Below, piece after piece: positions 1-10,337 of a stretch of DNA of 30,767 nt. The stretch comes from Poronia punctata (Eukaryota > Ascomycota > Sordariomycetes > Xylariales > Xylariaceae). Position 1 is the first letter of the stretch. Every line of letters begins with the position of its first letter. The notes beneath the pieces are model-generated. The model worked only from the letters and a program-made list of their open reading frames with translations, did not search any database and had not been told where the DNA came from. The position numbers and the translations under genes were made by a program. The stretch is taken from contig MU401795.1 in assembly GCA_022579005.1 (NCBI GenBank), forward strand, positions 1 to 30,767, given 5' to 3'.

Positions 1-699
1 AGCTATATAATTTAGCTTTTTTAATAGTTTATTTACTAAGTTTAATATATTTAATTAATATTTTATATTAAAATTAAACTATACTAGCTTATATACTTAG
101 TAAGCAAGCTTTTTATAAAAGTTTTATATTAATAAATTAACTATATTTTTTAAAGCTATATAGTTTATTTATATTATAAAAGTTTTATTTATTTTTTTAA
201 AGTATTATTATTAATACTTATAGCTTTTTATAACTACTAAAAGCTTTAATTAGCTTATTATTTATTTAGTTTTTATTTTTATAAGCTTTTATAATTAATA
301 AGTAATTAGTTTTTATATTTTTTTATAAACTTATAATAATATTTTTAATATTACTTTTATTAATATATTTATTTTTATTTTAATATTTAAATAGCTATTT
401 TAGTAGCAAAAAGTAGTTACTAATATAAAAGCTTTTTTTATATTTTTAAATATTTAATTTACTTTTAAAATCTATTTAAAAATATAGCTTAATAAAGTAT
501 AACTTTTTAAAATAGCTATAATTAATATAATAACGTTTATATATTTAGCTATAAACTTTTTATAAAAGTTTGCAAACTTTAAAAATATTTATATATTATA
601 TATTAAAATTAGTACTTTTTACTTTTAAATAGCAGCAACTTTTTAAAAGTTTATTTTTATTTTTTTAATTATAATAATTAACTTTAAAATTTTTATTTT

Positions 700-1150
700 T
701 ATTTTAAAAAACTTATACTTTAATAGCTTTATAAATAGTTAATATTTTAATAATTGCTTATAAACTAATTAAAAATGCTTTTTATATTTTTTTTATTTTT
801 TTAAAAAATTATAATATTATTTAAATAAACTATATAAATATAATTTACTAGCTTAGCTAGTACTTTATATATATAAGCTTAAAAAGTTATAAAAGCATTA
901 ATTAACTTAAAAAATATAACTATATACTTAAAATATTTATATTTTATTTAAAAAAAGATTTTTTACTTATTATTATGCTTAATTTAAATATAATAGTAAG
1001 TATTATAAAAGTTTAGCTTTAAAAAAATCTTTACTAACTTTAGCTTATTTATTACTTTTAATATAAAAAGTAAAAAGTACTTATTTTTTATAATTATTTT
1101 ATTTAAACTTTTATAATTAATATAAAGCTTTATAGTTTTATTTTTTTTTA
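700..1150 (-). pseudogene. gypsy-A copy 1 reverse transcriptase relic
   Basis: The minus-strand translation keeps the order of Ty3/gypsy RT blocks. LYINYK, matching the R-x-DYR-x-LN block, is encoded at 1127-1110. FKLTNAF-like sequence, matching the FGLTNAPATFQ block, lies at 911-891. YLNN at 827-816 occupies the place of the catalytic YLDD box, both Asp codons (GAT/GAC) having become AAT. The enzyme would have copied element RNA into cDNA in virus-like particles. It cannot be functional: the catalytic aspartates are gone and in-frame TAA/TAG codons interrupt it throughout. The same blocks occur in copies 3 and 4, which supports the reading. Confidence 0.8.
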
Positions 1151-3395
1151 ATATAAATAAAATAAAAGCTTTTATATTTGCTTTTAAATGCTATATATAG
1201 CTTATTTAAAAGTTTTTTTTAAAGTACTTTTTAAGCACTTATTATTAAGCTTTTATAATAAAATAAATTAAACTAAAAAGCACTTATACTTTATTTACTA
1301 AATTTATTATATATTATACTTTTTTAGCACTAATAACTTTTTTGCTAATAGCTTAAAATATATATATTAAAACGCTTTAAAATATTTAAATAAATTAATT
1401 TTATTTTTAATATTAAGCTTATTATTAATTTTAAAAAATAGTAACTTTTTTTGAAAACTAATACTTATACTTATTAAGTTAGCTATATAAGCTACTTAAC
1501 TACTAACTACGTTTTTAGCAAACTTTTTAAATTTTATTTTTTAGTATTTATTATAAAATTATTAAATAAAAGTTATATTTAATAGTATACTTAATTAACT
1601 TATTTTTAGCTATAATATTAAAAGCTTTAATATACTTTACTTTTTGTATATTATATAAAATATTTATTTTAAAGTTTGCTTAACTTTTTAAACGTTAACT
1701 ATTTAAAAACTAGCTATATAAGCTACTTAGCACTTTATTAGCTTTTTATTTAGTTTTATTAATAAAAATAATAAAATATTTACTTTTTATAAATGTTTTT
1801 TTTTAAAAAAATTTATATATAATATTAACTTATGTTTTTATATTTATATTTATAATAACTTTTTTAGCTTTTATTTATTGCTTAAAAAAACTATAGCTAC
1901 TACTTAAAATAGCTTTATAATATTAAATATTTTATAAAACTTTATTAAAATAAATTAAATATATTAACTTATTTTAGCTTAGCTTTTTATTTTTTATTTT
2001 TAAAGTTTAACTAAGCTACTTAAATAGTTTATATTTTACTTTTAAACTTTTTTAATAGTTTTTGCTTAACTTTGCTTAATTAGCAATTTAATATTAACTA
2101 TTTATTTTTTAAGCAATACTTAGCTATATTGCTTTTTTTATTATAATAATAATACTTTATAAAGCTATTATTAATATATGCTAATTTGCTTTAGTTTTAA
2201 TTTATTTATTACTTAAATAAATTATTAATTTCTTTTTAAACTATTTAAGCACTTTTAAATTATTTACTATTTTTTTTTACTTTAATAAATATTTAGTATA
2301 TTTTTACTTATTTAGTAATTTATATTTTTTATTAGTATAATGTTAAATATTTTATTATTTTTTAGCTTTATAATATATTATTATTATATTATTAAATAAT
2401 ATATATTGCTTTATTAAAACTTTTTTTAGTTTTTTTAAAGCTTATATTAATAATTAAAAGCTAATTAGCTATTATTTTTTAATTATATAGCACTTTTAAG
2501 CTTTTATACTAATACTTATTAAAAAAAAATTTTTAAGTTTTTATTTTTTTATTACTAAAGCTTATATAATTACTTTTAAAAAGTTTACTTAAATAGCTTT
2601 AAGTTAACGTTTTTTTATTAAAAAAACTTTTAAAACTTTTTAAAAGTAGCTTTTTATTTTAAATTATTATAGTTTAGCATATTTTAATAAGTATGCTAAT
2701 TTATTTAATTTTAAACTTAGCTTATATTAAAGCTTAAATAATTTATATTAAATCTTTATAGCTAAACTTTTACTAATTATTTTTTTATAGCTATAATTTA
2801 GTTTTTAATTTTTATAGCAATAGTATTTTGTTTTAGTTGCTTATAATTATATGTAAATACTTTAGCGTTATTTTTATATTATAGCTTTTTTTACTTAGTA
2901 AGTAGCTAAAGCAATTATAAGTTTTAATTTATTATATTAATAATTTAGTTTAAAAGATTATTTTTTTAACTTTTTAAACTTTTATAAAAACTATTATAAT
3001 AAAAGCTTTTATTAAATAAATTATTATATAATAGTAGCTTAAAGTTAAAAAAATAGCTTTTACTTTTTTAATCTTTTTAAAAGTTGCTAGCTATTAGCTA
3101 ATTATTTATTTTAATAAGTAGCATATTTTATTTTAAGTTTTTTAGTTTACTATTAAGTTTTTTGCTTTTTTTATTATATTTATTATTGCTTTTTTATTTT
3201 TAGCTATTTATAAATTTAATTTAACTATTAGCTAGTTTTTTTTAGTTTTTATTGCTTATTTTTAGTATTAAGTTTATTAACCTTATTTATATTATTGCTA
3301 GTTATTTACTTAAAAGCTATAAACTATACTTAGTTTTTAGTTTAAGTCCTTTTACTAAACATTATATTATAATTTAAAAATAAAACAATAAAAAA

Positions 3396-3625
3396 ATATA
3401 AAAGTTTAAGTAATAAAGTAGTTATAAAGTAATATTGCTAGCAATTTTAAAAACTAAGTATATTAAATAACTTTTATTTAATTAGCTAAGTAAGTAATTA
3501 AACTAGTTAAAAAAATTAAAAAAAGTATAACTAGCAAAGCTTTAGCTATTAGTTAGCATAACTTTAGCTAGTATATAGTTTATATATAAATAGCTTAATA
3601 GGTAGGTTTTTTAGCTAGATGCCTT
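3396..3625 (-). repeat. 5' LTR of gypsy-A copy 1
   Basis: About 230 bp shared with 24314-24543 and 16884-17112 in the same orientation, and with 15333-15562 and 27629-27856 in the opposite orientation. The outer end reads AAGGCATC on the minus strand (AAGGCACC in copy 3). The inner limit is set where the internal copies and the 3' LTR at 16884 stop agreeing. Exact ends are uncertain by several bases because flanks and LTR ends are both A/T-rich and TG/CA ends would have been mutated by RIP. Confidence 0.7.
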
Positions 3626-4900
3626 ATTATAAAATATAGCTACCTAAATTATTATAAAAGCTTTAAAAAAAGCTAGATTAATAGCTTAAACTAAAGAATT
3701 AATATATTTAAACTTAAATTTAGCTTTAATATACTTAGCTATTGCTATTTAAAAAGTTACTTTAATTCTTTATTATAAAAAAGATAGAAAATAGTTAACT
3801 AGATTATTGCTAAAAGATTTTGCTTAAATTAACTAAAAATCTAATATTAATATTATATTTTTAAAAAACTAAAAAAGTTAAGTTTTAAAGCTTTTAACCT
3901 TTTAAATTTAAAATTTAATTAGCCTTTTATTTAAATATTAAGCAAAAACTTAGTAAAGGTAATATATTACGTTATTATAATATTAGGCGTTAAAAAAGTA
4001 TAGCATACTATATAGGCTATTGTTAACAGTTTTATAATAAATTATAAAATAAATAATAAAATTTATATAATTTTAAGACTTTTATAGTTATAAAACGTAG
4101 TTATAATAATTAATATATATATAAGCATTTTAAGTATAAAAAATAAAAGTTTAAAAAACTTTAATATAAAAATTAAAAAACTTATAATAATTTAATTTAA
4201 AAGTTATAAACTATTTTTATTACTAAATAAACTTTTTATTAAACTAAACTTAAAAGCAGCTTTAAAAGAGCTAAACAAATTAAAAATAAAAGATTGAAAT
4301 AAATTTTAAAGCTTTAACAGTTTTTAAAGCAAAAACAAAAAAATTTAAAAGCTTTAAATAATTTATTAAAAAACTAAATAAGCTATTATAATTATACTAT
4401 TAAGTTGCTTTAAACTACTAAGTTATTAGATTTAAAAAAAAACAAGATTATAAAAATTAAAATAAACTTATTAATTAAACTTTATACTATGTTTTTAAAA
4501 ATATATTACTTAATAAATCTTTTTAAATTTATATTTTATTTTTCTAAGTAAACCTTATATTATAAACCTAGGTTAAATATATATAGTGCTAAAAAAGCTA
4601 TATATTATACTTTATAATTAATATTAGCAATTTTAAATATAAAAAATTTAGTACTTAGTTAATATATTACTTTAAAAAAAAAGTATATATAAAATTGTTA
4701 AAATTTGCTAAAAGCTTTTTAAAAAATAATAGTACTATTTTTTACTTAAAAAAAACCTATTTGCTAAGCTATAGTAACTATTAAAAAGATTTTTTTATTA
4801 AAAGTAAAAGCTTAGTTTAAAAAATTTAAAATTTACTTAGGTTTATTAATACTAAGTAATTTTTTTAAAAATAGCATAAAAACATTTTATATATACTAAA
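3626..4900. other. RIP-degraded DNA, mostly unassigned; possible 5' part of a second gypsy element
   Basis: No intact gene. On the plus strand around 3650-3930 one frame reads with only TAA/TAG interruptions and has coding-like composition, but I recognise no domain. Around 3880-4030 residual G+C is slightly higher (for example GGCGTT near 3986 and GTTAAC near 4022), which might be an LTR or untranslated leader of the gypsy-B element whose RT follows at 5.5 kb; I could not find a matching second LTR. The stretch 4250-4330 is A-rich and may be gag. I make no functional assignment. Confidence 0.4.
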
Positions 4901-6350
4901 ATCTTAATGCTTTTAGCATTGTAAATATATAAGTAACTAATTTATATAAATATTATATAAGACTTAAAAAAAAAGTGAAGCTATAAAATAAATTTAAATA
5001 TAAAATATAAACTTAACTTTAAAAATATTAAATAAATAAATTAGTATAAAAAAAGATTAACGCTAATATATATAAATTAACTATTATTATAAATAAAAAG
5101 CTTTTATTATAAAAATCTTAGCTTATAATAGTTATAAAAAACTGTATATTTATTAACTTAAACTAATAAAAAAAGCAATATATTACTTTTAACTACTAAA
5201 ATAAAAATGAAAATTTGCTAAAAATTAATATATTGCTTATTGCTAAGATTTATAACTACTTAAGCAATTTAGCAGCTAAAAGTCCTTTTAAATTTAATTT
5301 AAAAAAATACGTTTTAGGTAATCTTTATATACTTACTTTATAAATATATATTTATTTTTTTTGTTTTAAGATTTTTATAAATATAACTAACTAAAATGCT
5401 ATAAAGCTTGCAAACGTTTGCTTTTTTTTAAACTAAGCTTATAAAGATTATAGTAAGCTTTATTTTATTTTTGATTTTAAAAGTTTATTGCTATAACTAT
5501 ATAGTTTGCAAAATATAATACTTATATTTTTTTATATAAATAATATATTTTTATTTTATAAAAAGCTTTAAGCACAATAAAAATTTATTAAGCTTAATCT
5601 TTTATTAAAAATAGCTTAAGCTATATTAAAATTGTTTTTAAAAAAAATTTACTTTAAATATGTTAAAATAGTAATATTAAAAGTGCTTTATTATATTTAT
5701 AAAAGCTTATAAGTAATACTAAAAAAAGCAAAAAGATCTAGATATAGCTTATATTAATAAATTAAATAGCTATAAATCTTTTTAAAAAAGCTATTAGATA
5801 TACTTATAAATAAATTAAAAATTTTGCTAAAATTGCAAAACTATTAACTAAATTAACAAAATTTATTAAATAGCAATAAAACTATATAAAAGCTTTAATA
5901 TTTAACTTATTAAAAATGCAAGCTTTAGCTATTATAAAAATATATAAACATATTTATAATAAAAAAGTAAGTATATTTACTAATGCTTTAAAATATAAAA
6001 AAAAATTATTACATAAACCTAAAAAAATATTAATATTTTTTTAATATATAATAATCTTTTGTTTATAAAGACTTAGAAAAATTATAAAACATATAAGCGC
6101 AAACTTTTAGTTATTATAAAGCTTTTATGTTATAATATTTAATATTTTATTATATTACTTAGAAAAAAGTTAATTATATATATTAATTACTTACTACTTA
6201 GCTTTTCTATTAACTTAATATATTATAAAAGTATTTATGCTAAATAAGCTAATAAGCTTAAATAGTTAAATATTTAAATTTAATATATTTTTTTAAAAAA
6301 AATAAAGCTATAAATGCTTTATTAAAAACAATATTTAAAAAAACCAATTA
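4900..6350 (+). pseudogene. Second Ty3/gypsy family ('gypsy-B') RT and RNase H relic
   Basis: Plus-strand translation shows, in order: YINNIFLF at 5533-5556 in place of the catalytic Y-x-DD box; then, one frame over, a KKxxF...VLxVLYYI stretch at about 5640-5700 matching the KKCxF...V-x-LG-x-I-x-S block of the RT C-terminus; then IKNFAKIAK and LLTKLTK at 5814-5865, the connection sequence RRFI-x-NFAKIAKPLTxLTK of gypsy pol; then IFTNAL at 5973-5990, the start of RNase H (usually TDAS) with its first Asp now Asn; then YLEKS...ILITYYLAFL near 6150-6210, matching the YLEG...ILTDHxxLxxL segment. In-frame stops are TAA/TAG. It differs from gypsy-A in sequence and sits on the opposite strand from copies 1-3. 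Gag, protease and integrase are not confidently visible. Confidence 0.7.
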
Positions 6351-8010
6351 TAATTTTAATTTTTTAAAAAAGCTTGGCAAATTAAATAACTATAGTAAAT
6401 AAATTTAAAAAAACAGTAAAAAAAGTATAAAAATATTTTATTAAAGCTTTTAAAAAAAAAGGCAAAAGCTTTAATTAAAGCTAACTATTAAGCTACTAAA
6501 TAAGTAAACTTAATATTATATTTTTATGCTATATAAAATTAGTTTAATAAATTAAATAGATTTTAGTTACTAAGTAACTTAATATTAAGTTTTAAAAATC
6601 TTGTTTATAATTTCAAATATAAAGCTAAATTATAGTATTTAAATATTTGCAAGCTTTTAAAAAAAGAATATTATAATTTATTAAAAAAAATAAAAAAAGT
6701 ACTGCTTAAATAAGTATAAAAGTATTAAATTTGTAAAAATCAGCTTAAGCATTAATAGTAAAAAATGTAAAAGTTATATATAAATTAAAATAAAGTAGCA
6801 AAAGCTTTTAAGCAAGCTTATAATAACTTAAGTTATTTTTTAGTAATAATAATACTTTAAAAAATAAGCAAATTAGTATACTAGCTAACTATAATACAGA
6901 ATATATAAGATTATTACTTAAAATATATATGCTATATAAAATATAGGCTAGCTATGCTAAAAGCTTTTAATTTTTTTTATTATAGTAATAGCACTATTTT
7001 AAGTAATTATTATAAATTTTATTAAACTATTTTTAAAAATATTTAAAAAATATTGTTACTATTTGCTATTAGTAAATTATTTTAGCTATTTTGCTTAAGC
7101 AATACTTATAAAAAACTATAAAAGCAATATAGCAAAAGCAAAAATTATAAAATCAAGGTATTTTATTAGCGTTACTTTACTAAAGGTATATGCAAATTTT
7201 AAAAGGGCTTTTATTTTAAATAAATTTAGTTAAGTGCTTTAAAAAATAAACACTAAGCTTATTAATTTATTTTTTAGATTTTATAAATTAATAAAAATAA
7301 TAAAAGCTTATATAAAGATTTTATAATAAGTGCTTAAAGAAATTACTTTTTTAACTATAAAATAGGCAAATTAATTTTATAAAGCAATTTTGCATTATAA
7401 TAGCAAACTAATAGCATTAATTAAATTGTTATTAATTAAAATACTATATAAAATTATACTTTATAGATTTTTAAAATCTAAGTTTTTATTAGCTAATTAA
7501 GCTATTTTAAAAACTTTACTAGCATTTAAAAACTTTAACTTATTAATAAAAAATAAGCTTGTATTATTATAAGCAAAGCTTATAACTAAAGTATAAGCAA
7601 ATTAAAAAGGCATTTTAAAAAGTATGTTAATTAAACGCCAATTTAGAAAATATTAATATAATATAAAGGTCTTAAGAATTTAGCCTAAAAACTTTATAAT
7701 ATTGTTATAAAAAGAAAAGCTATAAAAGCTAGCTTTATAATAAAAAGGTTTTTTTATTATTAAAAAGCATTTTAGCAAGCTGTTATTTTAATTAATTAAC
7801 TTAAATAGATTTTTTATATCTTTATATAACTATTATAAAGACTTATTAAAGGTTTTTATACTATAAAAAGGATATTTGTATTAAAAAGATAACCTAGTAT
7901 TACTTATAAAAATAAGTATACGTATTTGTTAACTATTTAATTAAGCTTAACCTTTTATATTTGCTACTTATTACTTTATTTAGTAAGCTTAAAATAGCTT
8001 TATTTTTTAA
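6350..8010 (+). other. RIP-degraded DNA downstream of gypsy-B RNase H; probable integrase region, not demonstrated
   Basis: By position this should contain the gypsy-B integrase and 3' end. A plus-strand frame from about 7150 to 7900 is interrupted only at former Gln/Trp-type codons over long stretches and is rich in Lys/Leu/Ile, so it was probably coding. I could not place the HHCC finger, the DDE residues or a chromodomain, and I found no second LTR. Local CpA and TpG retention is a little higher than in gypsy-A (for example near 7140-7210 and 7615-7680), suggesting milder RIP. Confidence 0.35.
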
Positions 8011-8480
8011 CTGCAAAGCGCGGACTTTTTTATCTTTGTTTATTTGTTAAAATTAGATTTACTTTTATTTAATTCTAAAAGCTTTAATTAATAAACTTCC
8101 TAATTTTGTCTGTTAGACTTACCTTACAAATCTTATAATCTAGAAAGTAACCCCTTAAAATGGGTAGCTTTTATACTATAGTTATAAACCTTAAATCCCT
8201 AGTGTTTACATTAAAATAAGGGGAATTAAATAAATTAATCTATATAAAATAGAATCACCTTTTTTGTCACTTTTAAGATCTAGATACCCTAGTGCAACTA
8301 CATATCCTTTTTTTTATAAACTTTACAATAACCGTAAAATCTATAACTGTTATAGAATTTATACTACTAAACCGCTAGAATTAGCCCTTTAGCTAATAAG
8401 AATGTATTAGATCATATAGGTTATAAAAAGACAAGAATTAATATAATGCCTATATAGTAAAAAGAATATAGCTAAAGTAA
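8010..8480. other. Island of nearly un-RIPed, probably single-copy DNA
   Basis: This stretch differs in composition from everything around it. It contains CpG (GCGCGG near 8028), runs of C and G (CCCC at 8152, GGGG at 8220), and many CpA and TpG dinucleotides in contexts other than GCA/TGC, for example TCACC, TCACTT, CTACAT and TACAAA. The octamer CCCTAGTG occurs twice, at 8197-8204 and 8287-8294. I see no long open frame, no splice-site pattern that defines a gene and no tRNA fold. RIP acts on duplicated DNA, so the simplest reading is unique sequence trapped between elements, or a repeat that arrived after the last RIP episode. Edges are approximate. Confidence 0.6.
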
Positions 8481-9016
8481 AAACTACTATAAAAAAGGGT
8501 TTTTTATAAAAGATTTTTATTTATTTATTTAGTATAAAAAAACTTTATAATAAAAAAGCAGTGATTTTTTATTTATTATATTAATATAATTATATATTTT
8601 AGCTATATAGCTAAATTTTAATAAATAAAAGTTTTAATTACTTATTATTATTATTAAAGTTTAATAAATATAATAATTTAGCTATTATAATATTAAACTT
8701 AAAAGCTTTTTTTTAAAAAATAATTTTTAAATAATAAGTTTAAAGTAAGAATATATATTTTTAATTTATAAAAATATATTAATTTTATAAATAAGGTATT
8801 TTAGCTTAAAAACTTAATATAATTTAATATAGGCAAATTTAATAAAAGGCTTAATTAAAAAAAACTTATAATAGTTTTTATATAGCTAAAAACACTTTTA
8901 TAATAAATAAAAACAAACTTATTAATATATTAAAATTTATAATTAAATCTTATAAACTTACTACTAATATTAAAGCAATTATAAATTTATAACTAACCTA
9001 TATAAAGATTTTAAAA
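8480..9016. other. RIP-degraded intergenic or element DNA, unassigned
   Basis: Composition returns to extreme A+T. There is no gene-like frame longer than a few dozen codons and no recognisable retroelement motif. Weak resemblance to the stretch near 7150-7310 (AAGGTATTTTA followed about 40-50 bases later by GGCAAATT-like sequence) is not strong enough to call a repeat. Confidence 0.35.
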
Positions 9017-9023
9017 GATTTAC

Positions 9024-9159
9024 TTAATAGTTATAAATTAGTTAATAGTTATAAATTAGTTAATAGTTATAAATTAGTTAATAGTTATAAATTAGTTAAT
9101 AGTTATAAATTAGTTAATAGCTATAAATTAGTTAATAGTTATAAATTAGTTAATAGCTA
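9024..9159 (+). repeat. 18-bp minisatellite, about 7.5 copies, in frame as a hexapeptide repeat
   Basis: The unit TTAATAGTTATAAATTAG repeats head to tail from 9024 with full copies to 9149 and a partial copy to 9159. Copies are nearly identical; the visible change is a T-to-C that gives AGC for AGT in the sixth copy and in the final partial one. Because 18 is a multiple of three, the frame starting at 9017 stays open through the whole array as repeats of Asn-Ser-Tyr-Lys-Leu-Val and ends at TAA 9173-9175; the upstream in-frame stop is at 8990-8992. No start codon precedes it, so it may be a relic of a low-complexity protein segment or simply a tandem repeat whose frame is open by chance. Confidence 0.9.
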
Positions 9160-9844
9160 TATAGCTAATAAATAAGTTATAGCTATTACCTTTTTTAAAA
9201 AATAAATACTAAGGCCTGCACTTATAAATAACAATAAACCTACTTTTTAGTGTATATATAAGTTTATATATATTAAAAGAATATAAAATCCTTTTTTTTC
9301 TAAGATTTCTAGCAATAAATTAAGTTATTTTTAAAAGCTTTGCTTTTTTTATACCTTAACTATAATACTTTCTTTAAAGTTTATAAATAATATAAGTAAA
9401 AAACTACGCATATAATTTCAACTTATAAATTTAACTTAAATATTTAATTTATATAATATATATTAGTAAAGTTGCTAAAATACTAATAATTAATTTGTCT
9501 AGCTATTAACTAAAATTATAGCTTAAAAAACGCGCAAAGATGCATATAGCTATAAAGCAACTAGCTTTAGCTAAAATATTATATAGAAGTAGTAATTTTA
9601 TAAGAACTATTTTAAAGTAAATAAAATACTTTAAATAAAAACCTATTATACATTTACTATTATCCTATATTTATTTTTTAATATAAATATAAAAACAATA
9701 AAACAAAGAAATTTAATAATAAAAATATACTTAATATTTTATCTAAGCAAGTTTGCCTTTTTAATTAGTAAATTATTATAAAAACTTTTAAAAGGTTATG
9801 CTATATAGCAACTTAAAAAAACATGCTACTAAAAGACTTATAAG
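9160..9844. other. RIP-degraded DNA without recognisable gene
   Basis: Mixed composition. Around 9210-9330 and 9480-9620 some CpA, TpG and CpG survive (CCTGCAC near 9216, ACGCGC near 9530), so RIP is less complete than in gypsy-A. I see no domain, terminal repeat or long frame. Confidence 0.35.
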
Positions 9845-10337
9845 CTAATTATAGCCTTTATTAGAAGATTTAATAAACTAAGCTTTTTTATAGCAATAGA
9901 TAAAAATAAACAAGCAGCAATTTTTAATGTTAATAATACTATAAATCTTAAAGCTTTAAAAACGTAATAAAAGCCTATTTAAATATTATATTTTAAAAGT
10001 TTAAGCTAAAAACGCTTATATTGCTTACTTGCTACTTATAAGCAAACAAAATATATATAAGCTTTATTATAAGTAAAGAAATACTATAGCAAACTTAATT
10101 TACTAAGTATAATACTTAGCCTAGCTAAAGGTTTAAAAGAATGCAGCTTTATAAAAAAGTTATAAGCTTATTAAAAAAAGTATAGCTACTTTATTAATAA
10201 GCATATAAATATAATAGTAATATACTAGCTTTTAGCTTTATTAGTTTTAAAAAGGCTATAAAATATATAGCTTAAAAGCTAGTTAATTTCTATATAAAGA
10301 TTAAATATTTTAAAACTTAAGTTAATAATGCTAACTA
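9845..10337 (+). pseudogene. Degenerate coding frame of unknown identity
   Basis: From 9845 the plus-strand frame is open for about 40 codons up to the double TAA at 9965-9970, then continues with interruptions that are nearly all TAA or TAG, the codons RIP makes from CAA, CAG and TGG. Composition is mixed rather than simple (segments such as RRFNKLSFFIAIDKNK and LLATYKQTKYI), which argues for a former protein rather than random A/T sequence. I recognise no RT, integrase, transposase or gag motif. It could be part of another retroelement's gag or of a DNA transposase. Confidence 0.35.

Larger units (their letters stand above)
1..3625 (-). mobile_element. Ty3/gypsy chromovirus copy 1 ('gypsy-A'), 5' part, RIP-degraded, truncated by window edge
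   Basis: Read on the minus strand this is the 5' portion of an LTR retrotransposon: an LTR at 3396-3625, a long gag-equivalent region (about 3390-1500), reverse transcriptase (about 1150-700) and RNase H running off the left edge. It aligns by eye along its whole length with 20977-24543 (same strand) and, apart from one deletion, with 27629-30767 (opposite strand). All frames are closed by TAA/TAG codons, as expected from C-to-T change at CpA on both strands. The RT and RNase H motifs make the family assignment firm; the gag assignment rests only on position. The rest of the element lies outside the window. The copy is dead. Confidence 0.85.

Noticed and set aside
3980..4030. LTR boundary of gypsy-B at TGTTAACAG
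   Set aside because: No second copy of the flanking sequence was found downstream of gypsy-B. The GTTAAC near 7930 shares only the palindrome.
8370..8440. tRNA-like stretch in the un-RIPed island
   Set aside because: No complete cloverleaf: no T-arm consensus and no acceptor stem pairing that I could close.
8480..9016. Second copy of the 7150-7310 sequence
   Set aside because: Similarity is limited to short A/T-rich words with inconsistent spacing; it would need an alignment score against shuffled sequence to be believed.
9024..9159. CRISPR array
   Set aside because: The 18-bp units are contiguous with no spacers, and the context is eukaryotic.
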